A DNA stretch of 64,000 bases, from positions 1,426,001 through 1,490,000 of the forward strand of contig CBDFFW010000001.1 in assembly GCA_965246945.1 (NCBI GenBank), read 5' to 3'. The notes beneath the pieces are model-generated. The model saw only the letters and a program-made list of their open reading frames with translations, did no database searches and was not told the origin of the DNA. A program made the position numbers and the translations under genes. The DNA is from CBDFFW01 sp965246945 (GTDB taxonomy: Bacteria; Pseudomonadota; Alphaproteobacteria; UBA11073). This document shows, one piece after another, positions 1 through 7,553 of this stretch (the first letter of the stretch is position 1; the number at the start of each line of letters is the position of its first letter).

Positions 1-395
1 TCCTGGTTTTGCCAATATTTAATGCGATCAGCTTTAACATGAATCATCGTTAAGCCAGGCGTATCGAGCCCTTGCGCAAACCATTTTTCGATATCTGGGT
101 TCCAATGTTTTTCCATCTTAGCGCGCTCACGCACTAAATCTGCCCGTCCGCTAACACTAATATATAATTGTTTACGCCCTTGATAAGCCAAACAAAGCTG
201 CGGGTTGACCGCCAATTCCTTCACCACATGCGAACTGCCATCGGCAAAAAAATAACTATCACCTTTATAGTCTATCTGGCGATTATTACTCATCGGCCGG
301 CTTTCCAATGCACCGCTATCGGCGATGGTTGCCATCATGCAAATATCTAATTCTTTCATTGCTTCGCTGATATCGGAAAGTTCTAATATTGCCAT
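1..395 (-). CDS. Pyridoxamine 5'-phosphate oxidase-like general stress protein (partial)
   Basis: The minus strand is open from an ATG at 393-395 to the left edge of the window, so the 3' end of the gene is missing (about 131 codons seen). The translation starts MAILELSDISEAMKELD and contains the split-barrel pattern CMMATIADSG...SRPM, then YFFADGSSHVVKEL, then KMEKHWNPDIEKWF and a G-L-D-x-P-G stretch. These match the FMN-binding general stress protein 26 group (COG3871-like), which are related to PNPOx but usually have no proven substrate. The start lies 2 bases after the stop of the upstream LysM gene, with a weak AGGC-type ribosome site inside that gene's end, so the two are probably co-transcribed and both stress-related. 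The family call is from recognised motifs; the reaction is unknown. Confidence 0.8.
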   Translation of the reverse strand, partial: MAILELSDISEAMKELDICMMATIADSGALESRPMSNNRQIDYKGDSYFFADGSSHVVKELAVNPQLCLAYQGRKQLYISVSGRADLVRERAKMEKHWNPDIEKWFAQGLDTPGLTMIHVKADRIKYWQNQ

Positions 396-397
396 GA

Positions 398-871
398 TTA
401 TGCTGCCTGTTTGTGTTGATCTTGGGGAATGCGCAGTTGCTGACCAGGATAAATCGCATCTGGATCTTTCAACATTGGTTTATTCGCTTCAAAAATCTGC
501 ATATAGGCATTGGCATTGCCATATTCTTCTTTGGCAATTTTCGACAATGTATCACCACTTTTCACTGTATAGAATTTAGGGATTTGCGTGGCAACTGGCG
601 TTACCAATTTGCTTTCTACTTGCGAAATACCTTGGGTATTGCCGACGGCTAAAATGGCTTTTTCATAGGCTTCCTGCGATGCAGCATTGCCTTCAATCAC
701 CGCTTTGCCATCTTGCACTGTTACTTTTGGCGCATCCACACCCAGGTTTAAACCGGCTAGTGTTTGCTGAATCTTGCTGGCCAGCGCTTCGCCGTTCAAG
801 GCCGCCGCGCCATCATGGCCATTATCCAAAAATTTATGGCCGACATCTTTTAGAAAACTGAAAATGCTCAT
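398..871 (-). CDS. kbp: BON/LysM domain protein, Kbp (YgaU)-like
   Basis: The 157-residue product lines up over its whole length with E. coli Kbp/YgaU (149 residues), a cytoplasmic potassium-binding protein. An N-terminal stretch MSIFSFLKDVG is followed by a BON domain at about residues 35-90 (VTVQDGKAVIEG, ILAVGNTQGI) and a C-terminal LysM domain at about 100-150 (YTVKSGDTLSKIAKEEYGN, IFEANKPMLKDPDAIYPGQ). There is no signal peptide, as in Kbp, so it should act in the cytoplasm as a K+ sensor or stress protein rather than on peptidoglycan. The next gene downstream, 2 bases away, is a general-stress flavoprotein, which fits a shared stress operon. Family identity is strong; potassium binding is inferred from E. 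coli. Confidence 0.88.
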   Translation of the reverse strand: MSIFSFLKDVGHKFLDNGHDGAAALNGEALASKIQQTLAGLNLGVDAPKVTVQDGKAVIEGNAASQEAYEKAILAVGNTQGISQVESKLVTPVATQIPKFYTVKSGDTLSKIAKEEYGNANAYMQIFEANKPMLKDPDAIYPGQQLRIPQDQHKQAA

Positions 872-965
872 CTGTTTACGCTCCTGAAGATTTATATAGG
901 TAAGAATTTTGTGCTGACCAGCATGCCTACATATTTTTTATGTTGGACAGTATTTAACAGATATT

Positions 966-1994
966 ATGGAAGAATTATACAGCGAAGCGGCGTTTAAAGC
1001 TGCCGCCAAGGCGGCTAAGCTGCGCTATGTGCATGATACTGAACCTGGTATCACCCGCACGAAAAAGGGCGATGAATATCATTACCATGCGCCCGATGGC
1101 GCGCGCGTGACGGTGGAAAGCGAGCTGGAACGCATCAACGCCCTCGGCATTCCGCCGGCTTATGATGAGGTGTGGATTTGCACGCGACCCAACGGCCATT
1201 TGCAGGCCACAGGGCGCGATGCCAAGCGGCGCAAGCAATACCGCTATCACCCCAAATGGCAAAGCGTGCGCAGCGAAACCAAATTCCAGCATATGGCCGA
1301 ATTTGGCGCCGCCCTGCCCGCTTTACGGACACGCATCACGACCGATATGGCCGCCCGCCAGCTGACGCGCGAACGCGTGTTGGCAACCATTGCTTATTTA
1401 ATGGATCATTGCTTCATCCGCATCGGTAACGCGCAATATGCTAAGGAGAATGAAAGTTATGGCCTCACCACCCTGCAGAAAGACCATGCCGAAGTGGCCG
1501 GCACCAAACTGACCTTCGCGTTCAAGGGCAAAAGCGGCAAGATGTGGAACGTGCAGCTGCGCGACCGCCGCGTGGCCAGCACCATCAAAAAACTCGAAGA
1601 TCTCGATGGGCAGGATTTGTTTCAGTATCTCGATGAAGCTGGAGTAAGCCACAAGGTGACGAGCGATGATGTCAACCGCTACCTGCAAGATATCGCCGCC
1701 GCACCTTTCACGGCCAAGGATTTCCGCACCTGGGCCGCAACTAGCAAAGCGATTGCCGCGCTCGCCGCCTGGGAATTTAACGAGACCAAAAAAGAACAGC
1801 AGGCGCATTTAAAAGCGACCGTGAAAGCCATCGCCGAGGAGCTCGGCCACACCCCCGCCATCTGCCGCAAATGCTACATCCACCCCCAAGTCATCGAACA
1901 CTTCACCACCGGCCAACTCCACACCTGGCACCGTACCCTCAAAGCCCCCGACCCCCACACCGCCGCCCTGGAATTCCTGGCCCAACTTTCTTAA
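966..1994 (+). CDS. DNA topoisomerase IB (poxvirus type)
   Basis: This 342-residue protein is a bacterial type IB topoisomerase (COG3569-like), which relaxes supercoils by nicking one strand through a 3'-phosphotyrosine. The N-terminal DNA-binding part holds GIPPAYDEVWIC and GRDAKRRKQYRYHP. The catalytic domain has FIRIGNAQYAKENESYGLTT (first active-site Arg), the Lys-bearing hairpin FKGKSGK, FTAKDFRTWAAT (second Arg) and CRKCYIHP, whose Tyr304 is the expected nucleophile. Length and motif order are normal for the family. The ATG at 966 follows an AT-rich leader with no strong ribosome site. The stop abuts a palindromic repeat that separates it from the convergent HTH gene. Such genes are scattered in alphaproteobacteria and are usually dispensable. 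Confidence 0.93.
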   Translation: MEELYSEAAFKAAAKAAKLRYVHDTEPGITRTKKGDEYHYHAPDGARVTVESELERINALGIPPAYDEVWICTRPNGHLQATGRDAKRRKQYRYHPKWQSVRSETKFQHMAEFGAALPALRTRITTDMAARQLTRERVLATIAYLMDHCFIRIGNAQYAKENESYGLTTLQKDHAEVAGTKLTFAFKGKSGKMWNVQLRDRRVASTIKKLEDLDGQDLFQYLDEAGVSHKVTSDDVNRYLQDIAAAPFTAKDFRTWAATSKAIAALAAWEFNETKKEQQAHLKATVKAIAEELGHTPAICRKCYIHPQVIEHFTTGQLHTWHRTLKAPDPHTAALEFLAQLS

Positions 1995-1995
1995 C

Positions 1996-2126
1996 TGTCA
2001 TCCCGGACAAGAGGAGCGTGAGCTTGTCTCACGCGGATCGCCGATCCGGGATCTAGGAACAAATATGCGCCGCGCTTGCGCGGCACTTCATTGATCACTG
2101 GATACCGGCCTTCGCCGGTATGACAG
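1996..2126. repeat. Palindromic intergenic repeat between convergent genes
   Basis: The whole gap between the stops of the topoisomerase gene and the convergent HTH gene is one repeat. It opens with CTGTCATCCCGGA and closes with CGGTATGACAG, so CTGTCAT and ATGACAG pair at the ends. Inside are further self-complementary blocks: ATCCCGGA/TCCGGGAT, GCCGCGC/GCGCGGC and ACCGGCC/GGCCGGT-type arms around CTTCGCC. This is the common alphaproteobacterial 'GTCATCCCGGA' family. It probably folds in either transcript and may end transcription from both sides. Confidence 0.75.
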
Positions 2127-2450
2127 CTAAACCAGCAACTGCGCGAAATCCATCTTCAACGCACAAGCAATTCGCAGGAGGTGGTGCAAACTTGGGTCGC
2201 CGCCGCCGAGCTCAAACCGGTCGAGCAGGTATTCCGGGATATGGGTCAGCGCCGCTAATTTGCGCAGCGGCATTTTGCGGCGGCAGCGCCGCGCATGAAT
2301 GTTGCGCCCAATGGTACGGCGCAGTTGGTGCAGCAAATGGCTGTCATAGCTGGGGATAGTGGCGGCGGCGCGCAAGGCGCTGGGCGGCCCCGCCTGCCCC
2401 AAAACCGGGACGGCTGCCGCGCCACAGAGCGGCTTTACTTCGGTGGTCAT
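2127..2450 (-). CDS. Small helix-turn-helix protein
   Basis: I place the start at the ATG at 2448-2450 because AGGAGCG lies 6-12 bases upstream; a longer frame from 2504 has no ribosome site. The 107-residue product has a low-complexity N-terminus (MTTEVKPLCGAAAVPVLG) and then a Cro/C1-type helix-turn-helix at about residues 45-107: LRRTIGRNIHARR, MPLRKLAALTHIPEYLLDRFE, LLRIACALKMDFAQLL. It looks like a DNA-binding regulator with no sensor domain. It is transcribed toward the repeat at 1996-2126. Its likely promoter is at 2659-2686, about 200 bases upstream, so its mRNA would carry the folded region at 2494-2648 as a leader. Target genes are unknown. Confidence 0.72.
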   Translation of the reverse strand: MTTEVKPLCGAAAVPVLGQAGPPSALRAAATIPSYDSHLLHQLRRTIGRNIHARRCRRKMPLRKLAALTHIPEYLLDRFELGGGDPSLHHLLRIACALKMDFAQLLV

Positions 2451-2493
2451 GTTCTCGCTCCTGATCGGTGGCGGCACGTCAAGTGCCGGGAGT

Positions 2494-2648
2494 CTCGAAA
2501 ACACGCTTAATCACGTGTGCAACCTATTTCCCTTGCGGGTATTATATTTGGTCACACTCCCAACAGGGATCAATTGCGCAAGCCAAATAGCAGGCACAAA
2601 AAATCCACCCTATCGGGGGCGGCAACCGGATTAAGACGCGTTTTCGAG
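2494..2648 (-). ncRNA. Structured RNA candidate: 6S-like rod or long 5' leader of the HTH gene
   Basis: The ends of this 155-base stretch pair over 18 of 19 positions: CTCGAAAAC-CG-CTTAATC at 2494-2512 against its complement at 2629-2648, with one A/C mismatch and one bulge. Inside are nested pairs CTATTT/AAATAG and CTTGCG/CGCAAG separated by a 2x2 loop, then a TCCC-AACA-GGGA tip. An asymmetric internal loop on one side holds its own short hairpin (CCACCC/GGGGGCGG). A long bulged rod with one large bubble is the shape of 6S RNA. A promoter on the minus strand (2659-2686) would start transcription about 4 bases before the closing stem, so I favour that strand. Alternatives are a regulatory leader of the HTH gene or a miniature inverted-repeat element. 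No sequence match could be tested. Confidence 0.42.
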
Positions 2649-2658
2649 ACGCATTAAA

Positions 2659-2686
2659 ATGATAGCATTGTTTGGCTAAGTTACAA
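2659..2686 (-). promoter_or_regulatory. Sigma70-type promoter candidate for the folded RNA / HTH gene
   Basis: Read on the minus strand, TTGTAA (2681-2686) and TATCAT (2659-2664) are spaced by 16 bases, close to the housekeeping consensus. The expected start point is near 2652, just outside the closing stem of the RNA candidate. Confidence 0.5.
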
Positions 2687-2756
2687 GCTTTGGATCTTTA
2701 AATAATTTTCCTTTTCAAAAGAACCTAAGAAAATTAAAAACAATCAGTGGTAGCTA

Positions 2757-2978
2757 ATGAAGAAGAAAATCGCGCTTACATTTTATGAACTACGTTTCAA
2801 AATTCAACGTACAAAAAATGAGTATGTTCAATTGGGCGATGTAACGTGCGAAGGATATAATTCAGTTTTAGATGCATTAACAAAAATAATAAATTCATTG
2901 CCGCAAAAAAAACTGAATCGGGACCAATGCCTGAAGAAGCGGAAAAAGGTTTTTTTCTTCGAGAATTTAGAAGTTTAA
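2757..2978 (+). CDS. N-terminal part of a frameshifted hypothetical protein
   Basis: The frame opens MKKKIALTFYELRFKIQRTK and stays plausible through GYNSVLDALTKIINSLPQKK. It then meets a run of eight A (2905-2912) and reads a basic tail to a stop at 2978. With nine A the frame would pass directly into the 2927-3751 frame (...SLPQKKTESGPMPEEAEKG...), giving one protein of about 331 residues. I therefore read this as the 5' half of one gene, split by a real one-base loss, a sequencing error, or a site needing transcriptional slippage. The codons are AT-rich, unlike the housekeeping genes around, as expected for acquired DNA. Function unknown. Confidence 0.55.
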   Translation: MKKKIALTFYELRFKIQRTKNEYVQLGDVTCEGYNSVLDALTKIINSLPQKKLNRDQCLKKRKKVFFFENLEV

Positions 2979-3751
2979 GTGAAAACAGGTTTGCTGGAAT
3001 CATTCATTCGGGTGATGAAGCAGATACTGCTGATTATTATAAGGCACTATCAAAAGAATTAGCTTTTAAAGCTAATAGTGAACACCAAAGAGTAATGCCA
3101 TATTTCTTTTTATTTGATGGTCCGTCTAACTCTAAATGTGGTATTTTTGCGCTTCAAACATTAGGAAATTCTGCAATCCGTGGAACATTTTTAAAAGAAA
3201 TTTTAAATAGTTTAAGGATGATTTATGACAATTATACTGTTGAAGCAAATGTAATATACGTAGGACAACTTTTTATAAATGATTGGCTTAAAAGAGCATC
3301 TTTAAGACAAATTCAAGTTACAAGATACCGTTCATCGGGAGACGTAGCTGACAAAAACAGAAAAACTTTCAAAGGAGATATTTTAGTCTCAAATTTAAGG
3401 AATAAAGATGTATTTCCTAAACATTGGTTATCTGATATCTTAACATCCTTCAGAGGCAACAAAGATGGTATTGCATCAGTCCCTAACACGGTCAAAGGCA
3501 TCGTAAACGAGGCGCTTGGAATTAGCTTTGAAGATGATCAAGAAATATCAGAAGCTAACATAGTTGTTGATATTGGAGGTTATCAAAGAACCATTCCATT
3601 AATGAGACCGGGCGGCTTCGGCACAAGAATTGATATTACTGAAGATATAGAGTATAAATCAAATTCAATTCCAGACTTTGAAAGTATAAAAAATAAAAGC
3701 TTGGAAATTATCAAAAACTCAATTCGCAGCCGAAAACTTATATCAGATTAA
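2927..3751 (+). CDS. Hypothetical protein of an AT-rich island (C-terminal part of a split gene)
   Basis: This 274-residue frame contains HSGDEADTADYYKALSKELA, MPYFFLFDGPSNSKCGIFAL, QTLGNSAIRGTFLKEILNSL and a C-terminal RTIPLMRPGGFGTRIDIT segment. It has no membrane segment or signal peptide. The ATG at 2927 has no ribosome site and lies inside the 2757 frame, so the true start is probably at 2757 with a shift at the A8 run. The layout resembles uncharacterised families such as DUF6731 or DUF4747, but that is a weak recollection and not a claim. A four-helix membrane protein begins 2 bases after its stop, so the two are probably translated together. A soluble unknown plus a small membrane partner in AT-rich DNA is a pattern seen in phage-defence modules; that is inference only. 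Confidence 0.65.
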   Translation: MPEEAEKGFFLREFRSLSENRFAGIIHSGDEADTADYYKALSKELAFKANSEHQRVMPYFFLFDGPSNSKCGIFALQTLGNSAIRGTFLKEILNSLRMIYDNYTVEANVIYVGQLFINDWLKRASLRQIQVTRYRSSGDVADKNRKTFKGDILVSNLRNKDVFPKHWLSDILTSFRGNKDGIASVPNTVKGIVNEALGISFEDDQEISEANIVVDIGGYQRTIPLMRPGGFGTRIDITEDIEYKSNSIPDFESIKNKSLEIIKNSIRSRKLISD

Positions 3752-3752
3752 A

Positions 3753-4259
3753 ATGTTAATTTTTCAACGCATCAATATACTTCACATTTTTAGCAAACAT
3801 TTTGGGACGTTTATCAACGAGCGAAACAATAAGTTTTGTTGGTTAGAAGTTTTTACTGTATTTTTAATATTTCCAATTTGTTTTGTGTTTGGAATTGAAA
3901 AATATAATTTCACATTTAAATCTGATTTTTACACTAATCTAATTCAAATTTTTGCTATTGTTGGAGGTTTTTTAATTAACACAGTTGTGATGATTGCCGA
4001 TAAAAAAATGCAATTATCACAAAAAAGTTTGGAGAAAAACAGAATTCTCATAAGTGAAACATATTACAATATTATATTTGGTATAGTTGTATGCGTGCTA
4101 ACCTGCCTTGTGTGCGCTGCATCTTTTCTATGGTCAGATTCAGATGCGAACACATTACCAACTAAGTTTTTTACCTCTACAGTTCTAATTCTTATTTGGA
4201 TCTTTGTTCATACAATTCTGATGGTCCTAAAAAGATTAGCATCTATATTTGCTGACTAA
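3753..4259 (+). CDS. Small membrane protein of the AT-rich island
   Basis: The 168-residue product has four likely membrane helices: about residues 32-48 (FTVFLIFPICFVFGI), 62-80 (LIQIFAIVGGFLINTVVMIA), 107-127 (NIIFGIVVCVLTCLVCAASF) and 140-160 (FFTSTVLILIWIFVHTILMVL). A basic stretch DKKMQLSQKSLEKNR sits in the loop between helices 2 and 3. I do not recognise the family. It begins 2 bases after the stop of the upstream frame and shares its AT-rich composition, so the two were probably acquired together. Its stop TAA overlaps the stop of the convergent ABC-F gene by 4 bases (4256-4259). It could anchor or respond to the soluble partner. Confidence 0.68.
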   Translation: MLIFQRINILHIFSKHFGTFINERNNKFCWLEVFTVFLIFPICFVFGIEKYNFTFKSDFYTNLIQIFAIVGGFLINTVVMIADKKMQLSQKSLEKNRILISETYYNIIFGIVVCVLTCLVCAASFLWSDSDANTLPTKFFTSTVLILIWIFVHTILMVLKRLASIFAD

Positions 4260-6262
4260 CTTTGCATCTCCAGCCACTTCGCCTCCAACGCTTCGAGTTG
4301 GCTGCAAGTTGTAGTGTATGTTTTTTGGGTTTGGGCTATGCGGTCGTTGTCGCCGGTGGCGCGGATTTTGTAGAAATCGATTTGCGCCATGAGTTCTTCG
4401 AGGGCTTGTTTTTCTTTGGTCAGTTTCGCGATGTCTTTTTCCAGTTCGCGGATTTGTTTTTGCTGGGTGACGGGGTTGATGCGTTTGCCCTGTCCGGGCG
4501 TTTGAGCATCCTTCGAGACGCCGCGTTGCGGCTCCTCAGGATGAGGGCCGGTGCTAGCTTCTAGTCCCCCACCCCGTAATTCGCCTTCAGCGAATTCCGA
4601 CCCTCCCGCGAGGGGAGGGTTAGAGTCTAGGGATGCCGCTTTCGCCTTTTTATCCTTCACCTTTTCCTGTTTGCGGGCTTCGCGGTTGGCTTGGATGGTG
4701 AAGCGGCGGTAATCTTCCAGATCGCCCTCAAAATCCGACACGCGGCCATCGCGCACCAGCCACAGCCGGTCGGCCACGCGCTCCACCATGCTGGGGTCGT
4801 GGCTCACAATAATCACCGCGCCTTCGTAATTATTCAGCGCCTGTACCAGCGCCTCGCGCGCATCGATATCCAGGTGGTTGGTCGGCTCGTCCAAAATTAA
4901 CAGATGGGGGCCGTCAAAGCTCATAAACGCAAATAGCAGCCGCGCTTTTTCGCCGCCTGACAGCGTGGCGATTTTGCTATCCATCAGGTCTTTGGAAAAG
5001 CCGAAAGCGCCGAGCTTGCTGCGGATCACCGGTTCTGTCACCTCCCGGTTTTTCTTTTGCATCAGCAGCTGCATTTCGGCGTAGGGCGTGCTCTCCACAT
5101 TCAGCTCATCCGTTTGATGCTGGGAGAAGTAACCGATTTTGAGGCGCGGGCTGCGCAGCACCTCCCCCTGCATTGCGCCCAGTTTGCCGGCGATCAGCTT
5201 GATCAGCGTCGATTTACCATTGCCATTGGCGCCCAGCAGCGCGATGCGGTCATCCGGGTCGATATTTTCATGCACGCGCCGCAAAATCGGCTTGTTCGCC
5301 GCATAGCCGATATCGGCGTGGTTGACCGAAATCATCGGCGCGCCAACCTTGGAATCGGGGTTGGGGAAGCTGAAGCGCACGGCGCGGCTGGCAATCACGG
5401 CATCGACCAGATCCATCTTTTCGAGCGCCTTCATGCGGCTTTGCGCCTGGCGCGCCTTGCTGGCGGTCGCCTTGAACCGGTCGACAAACGCTTGCATATG
5501 TTCGCGCTGCGCCTGCTGTTTATCGTGCATTTTCTGCTGCAGGCCGAGGCGCATGCTGCGCTCCCGCTCAAACGTATCGTAATTGCCGGTATATAATTGT
5601 AACTGCGCTTTATCGACATGGATGACATGGTCGATACATTTATTCAGCAGTTCACGGTCATGCGAAATGACCAGCAGCGTGTGCGGGTACACGGCCAAAT
5701 AGGCTTCGAGCCACATGATCGCTTCGAGATCCAAATGGTTGGTGGGTTCATCAAGCAGCAGCACTTCGGGTTCGACAAACAGCGCGGCGGCCAATGCCAC
5801 GCGCATGCGCCACCCGCCGGAGAAGGAGGAGAATGGCTCGGTCAGTTGCGATTCCTTAAAGCCCAAACCGGTCAGCAGCGTGGCGGCTTTGGCGGGCGCG
5901 GAATACGCGTCCAGGTCTTCAAGGCGGTGAAAAATCTCGCCGATTTTGTCGGGGTCGGTTTCGGTTTCGGCGGCTTTCCATAAGGCGGCCATTTCGGCAT
6001 GCGCAGAGAGCACGAGGTCGACCAGCGGCATATCGGTTTCCGGCATATCCTGCCGCACCCAGCCGAGCCGCTGGTTGGCGGTGATGGTGATGTTGCCGCT
6101 ATCGGGCGGCAATTCGCCGGCGATCAGTTTAAACAGGGTCGATTTGCCCGCGCCGTTCAGGCCGATCACGCCCACCTTCCACCCATCGGTGACATTGATG
6201 GAAGCATCACCAATAATGGTGCGCGCGCCGATTTTATACGACAGATTGGCAATAGACAGCAT
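4256..6262 (-). CDS. ABC-F family ATPase, YheS-like, with repeat insertion
   Basis: This 668-residue protein has the two tandem ATPase domains of ABC-F proteins, soluble factors that bind the ribosome E site. Domain 1 shows Walker A GLNGAGKST, signature FSGGWRMRVALA and Walker B LLLDEPTNHLD; domain 2 shows GANGNGKST, LSGGEKARLLFA and LILDEPTNHLD. The interdomain linker is the charged helical region near residues 235-285. The C-terminal coiled coil from about 590 (QIRELEKDIAKLTKEKQALE) resembles E. coli YheS (637 residues). Between about residues 541 and 589 the chain is interrupted by an odd Gly/Pro/Glu-rich stretch (NPPLAGGSEFAEGELRGGG, then GPHPEEPQRGVSKDA), which is translated palindromic repeat DNA. 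The frame stays open, so the protein is probably still functional with an unstructured linker. Confidence 0.93.
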   Translation of the reverse strand: MLSIANLSYKIGARTIIGDASINVTDGWKVGVIGLNGAGKSTLFKLIAGELPPDSGNITITANQRLGWVRQDMPETDMPLVDLVLSAHAEMAALWKAAETETDPDKIGEIFHRLEDLDAYSAPAKAATLLTGLGFKESQLTEPFSSFSGGWRMRVALAAALFVEPEVLLLDEPTNHLDLEAIMWLEAYLAVYPHTLLVISHDRELLNKCIDHVIHVDKAQLQLYTGNYDTFERERSMRLGLQQKMHDKQQAQREHMQAFVDRFKATASKARQAQSRMKALEKMDLVDAVIASRAVRFSFPNPDSKVGAPMISVNHADIGYAANKPILRRVHENIDPDDRIALLGANGNGKSTLIKLIAGKLGAMQGEVLRSPRLKIGYFSQHQTDELNVESTPYAEMQLLMQKKNREVTEPVIRSKLGAFGFSKDLMDSKIATLSGGEKARLLFAFMSFDGPHLLILDEPTNHLDIDAREALVQALNNYEGAVIIVSHDPSMVERVADRLWLVRDGRVSDFEGDLEDYRRFTIQANREARKQEKVKDKKAKAASLDSNPPLAGGSEFAEGELRGGGLEASTGPHPEEPQRGVSKDAQTPGQGKRINPVTQQKQIRELEKDIAKLTKEKQALEELMAQIDFYKIRATGDNDRIAQTQKTYTTTCSQLEALEAKWLEMQS
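4507..4630. repeat. Palindromic repeat elements inserted in-frame inside the ABC-F gene
   Basis: Two nested palindromic units lie inside the coding sequence. The first (4507-4543) pairs CATCCT with AGGATG and GAG-GCCGC with GCGGC-CTC. The second (about 4561-4630) contains a CCCTCCC/GGGAGGG hairpin (4601-4619) and an AATTCG/CGAATT hairpin (4579-4596). Both are intergenic repeat types widespread in alphaproteobacteria. Here they are translated in frame into roughly 49 residues, in the manner of Rickettsia palindromic elements. Confidence 0.75.
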
Positions 6263-6389
6263 AGGTAGAGGTGGTTATGGCAGGTGCAAGTGGTTGATGC
6301 ACGTTTTGTATGAGGTAAAAGAATACGGGTAACACTTTACTACATGCACATAGATGATATGTTTTATATTATAATTAAGAGAACACAAA

Positions 6390-7493
6390 ATGAGCTTTAC
6401 GCAAATTAATGCAGATAGAATTTTAGTCGGTTGGTCTGCCTCTAATTATCTTCATCTCACTGCAGGCGAAGACTATACACACCCTTGGTTCAATAAGTTT
6501 GATATTGCCTTGGGGCCAGATAACCGTATGCAGTTCAGCATTATTGATTCTATAGGTTTCATACGCTCGGGTCAAACAGTGGAGATTAGAATGGATGTAC
6601 CTGCAGATCAGGCGCATAGGGTTGTATTTAGTTTGAGATGGTATGAAGACAATTATGCAAAGTGTTTTGTTAACAATATTCAAGTGCCTTGTTCACCCTC
6701 TGATCAAATACTCTCCACTCAGTTTGTTATAATTCCTACCCGTCCTGTCTCTCTAAAACTCCTGCCTTCCTGCGATCAACCAAATGCTGCTGCAGAATGC
6801 AAAAAATGGATCGATTATCGAAATGCCAATAAAGCGCGTTGGGAAAAAAATCGTCCTTCTCGAATTATTCGCACCGAAGACGACGTATTAAACGAGTTTT
6901 GTGACTCTATTCTAAATGTAGAGTCATCCGTTCAATCACTTAGGGAAGGAAAGCAGCGTGTGATACAAAATTTAGTAGGTCAGCTTAGAAGCCTTATTTA
7001 TTGGGATGAGAAACTCGGTACTTCTTATTGCCCATCATTGCTCCGTTTGGCTGCAAGTCGCAGCCTTCCTTTACCGGTTTATTACAACTTAAACGGAATG
7101 GAACATGGACCTAGTGAAGGCACAACTTCTGTATCGCGATCTTCCGTTCTGATAAACGTCGGCTCTGTTTTAAATAAAACAGAGAATAGTTCTTTAATGG
7201 ATATACAAGAAGTACTACTGCAGCCATTTTTTGAATATGAACTTTTCACAATGACAAAGCCAATAAACCTTTTATTTTCGGACGAGAAACCAGCGCAGTT
7301 GACAAAGTTGGAAGCTATTTGCGACCTGGCTAGAATGTTAGGAGGTGGTCATTCTAGCCCAGATATTACTGAAGAACTCCAAAAAATACGCACAGCACAT
7401 TCCAGTGGACTTTCTAATTTCCTCATCCATGCCGGACAAACCATCGTTGATTTAGGTAAATATGTGGCTCGGGAATATGGGAGAACAATTTAA
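6390..7493 (+). CDS. Hypothetical protein, AT-rich orphan
   Basis: This 367-residue protein has no recognised family. The first 140 residues look beta-rich (FDIALGPDNRMQFSIID, SGQTVEIRMDVPADQAHRVVFSLRWYE), suggesting a beta-sandwich. The rest is helical with NVESSVQSLREGKQRVIQNL and ends in SNFLIHAGQTIVDLGKYVAREY. There is no signal peptide or membrane segment. An AAGAGAA ribosome site lies 7 bases before the ATG. It stands alone on the plus strand between the ABC-F gene and the RidA operon, which both read the other way. Its composition is more AT-rich than its flanks, so acquisition is likely. No function can be assigned. Confidence 0.62.
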   Translation: MSFTQINADRILVGWSASNYLHLTAGEDYTHPWFNKFDIALGPDNRMQFSIIDSIGFIRSGQTVEIRMDVPADQAHRVVFSLRWYEDNYAKCFVNNIQVPCSPSDQILSTQFVIIPTRPVSLKLLPSCDQPNAAAECKKWIDYRNANKARWEKNRPSRIIRTEDDVLNEFCDSILNVESSVQSLREGKQRVIQNLVGQLRSLIYWDEKLGTSYCPSLLRLAASRSLPLPVYYNLNGMEHGPSEGTTSVSRSSVLINVGSVLNKTENSSLMDIQEVLLQPFFEYELFTMTKPINLLFSDEKPAQLTKLEAICDLARMLGGGHSSPDITEELQKIRTAHSSGLSNFLIHAGQTIVDLGKYVAREYGRTI

Positions 7494-7553
7494 GAATAAT
7501 TAGTATATATTGAACATAACAATTATCATTAACGCGCTCTGCAGGGGGGATTG

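Noticed and set aside
1996..2126. CRISPR array
   Set aside because: The repeats are palindromic arms around unequal loops, not regularly spaced direct repeats, and no cas gene occurs in the window.
5057..5596. A 179-residue plus-strand frame inside the ABC-F gene
   Set aside because: It is antisense to well-conserved ATPase motifs and has no ribosome site.
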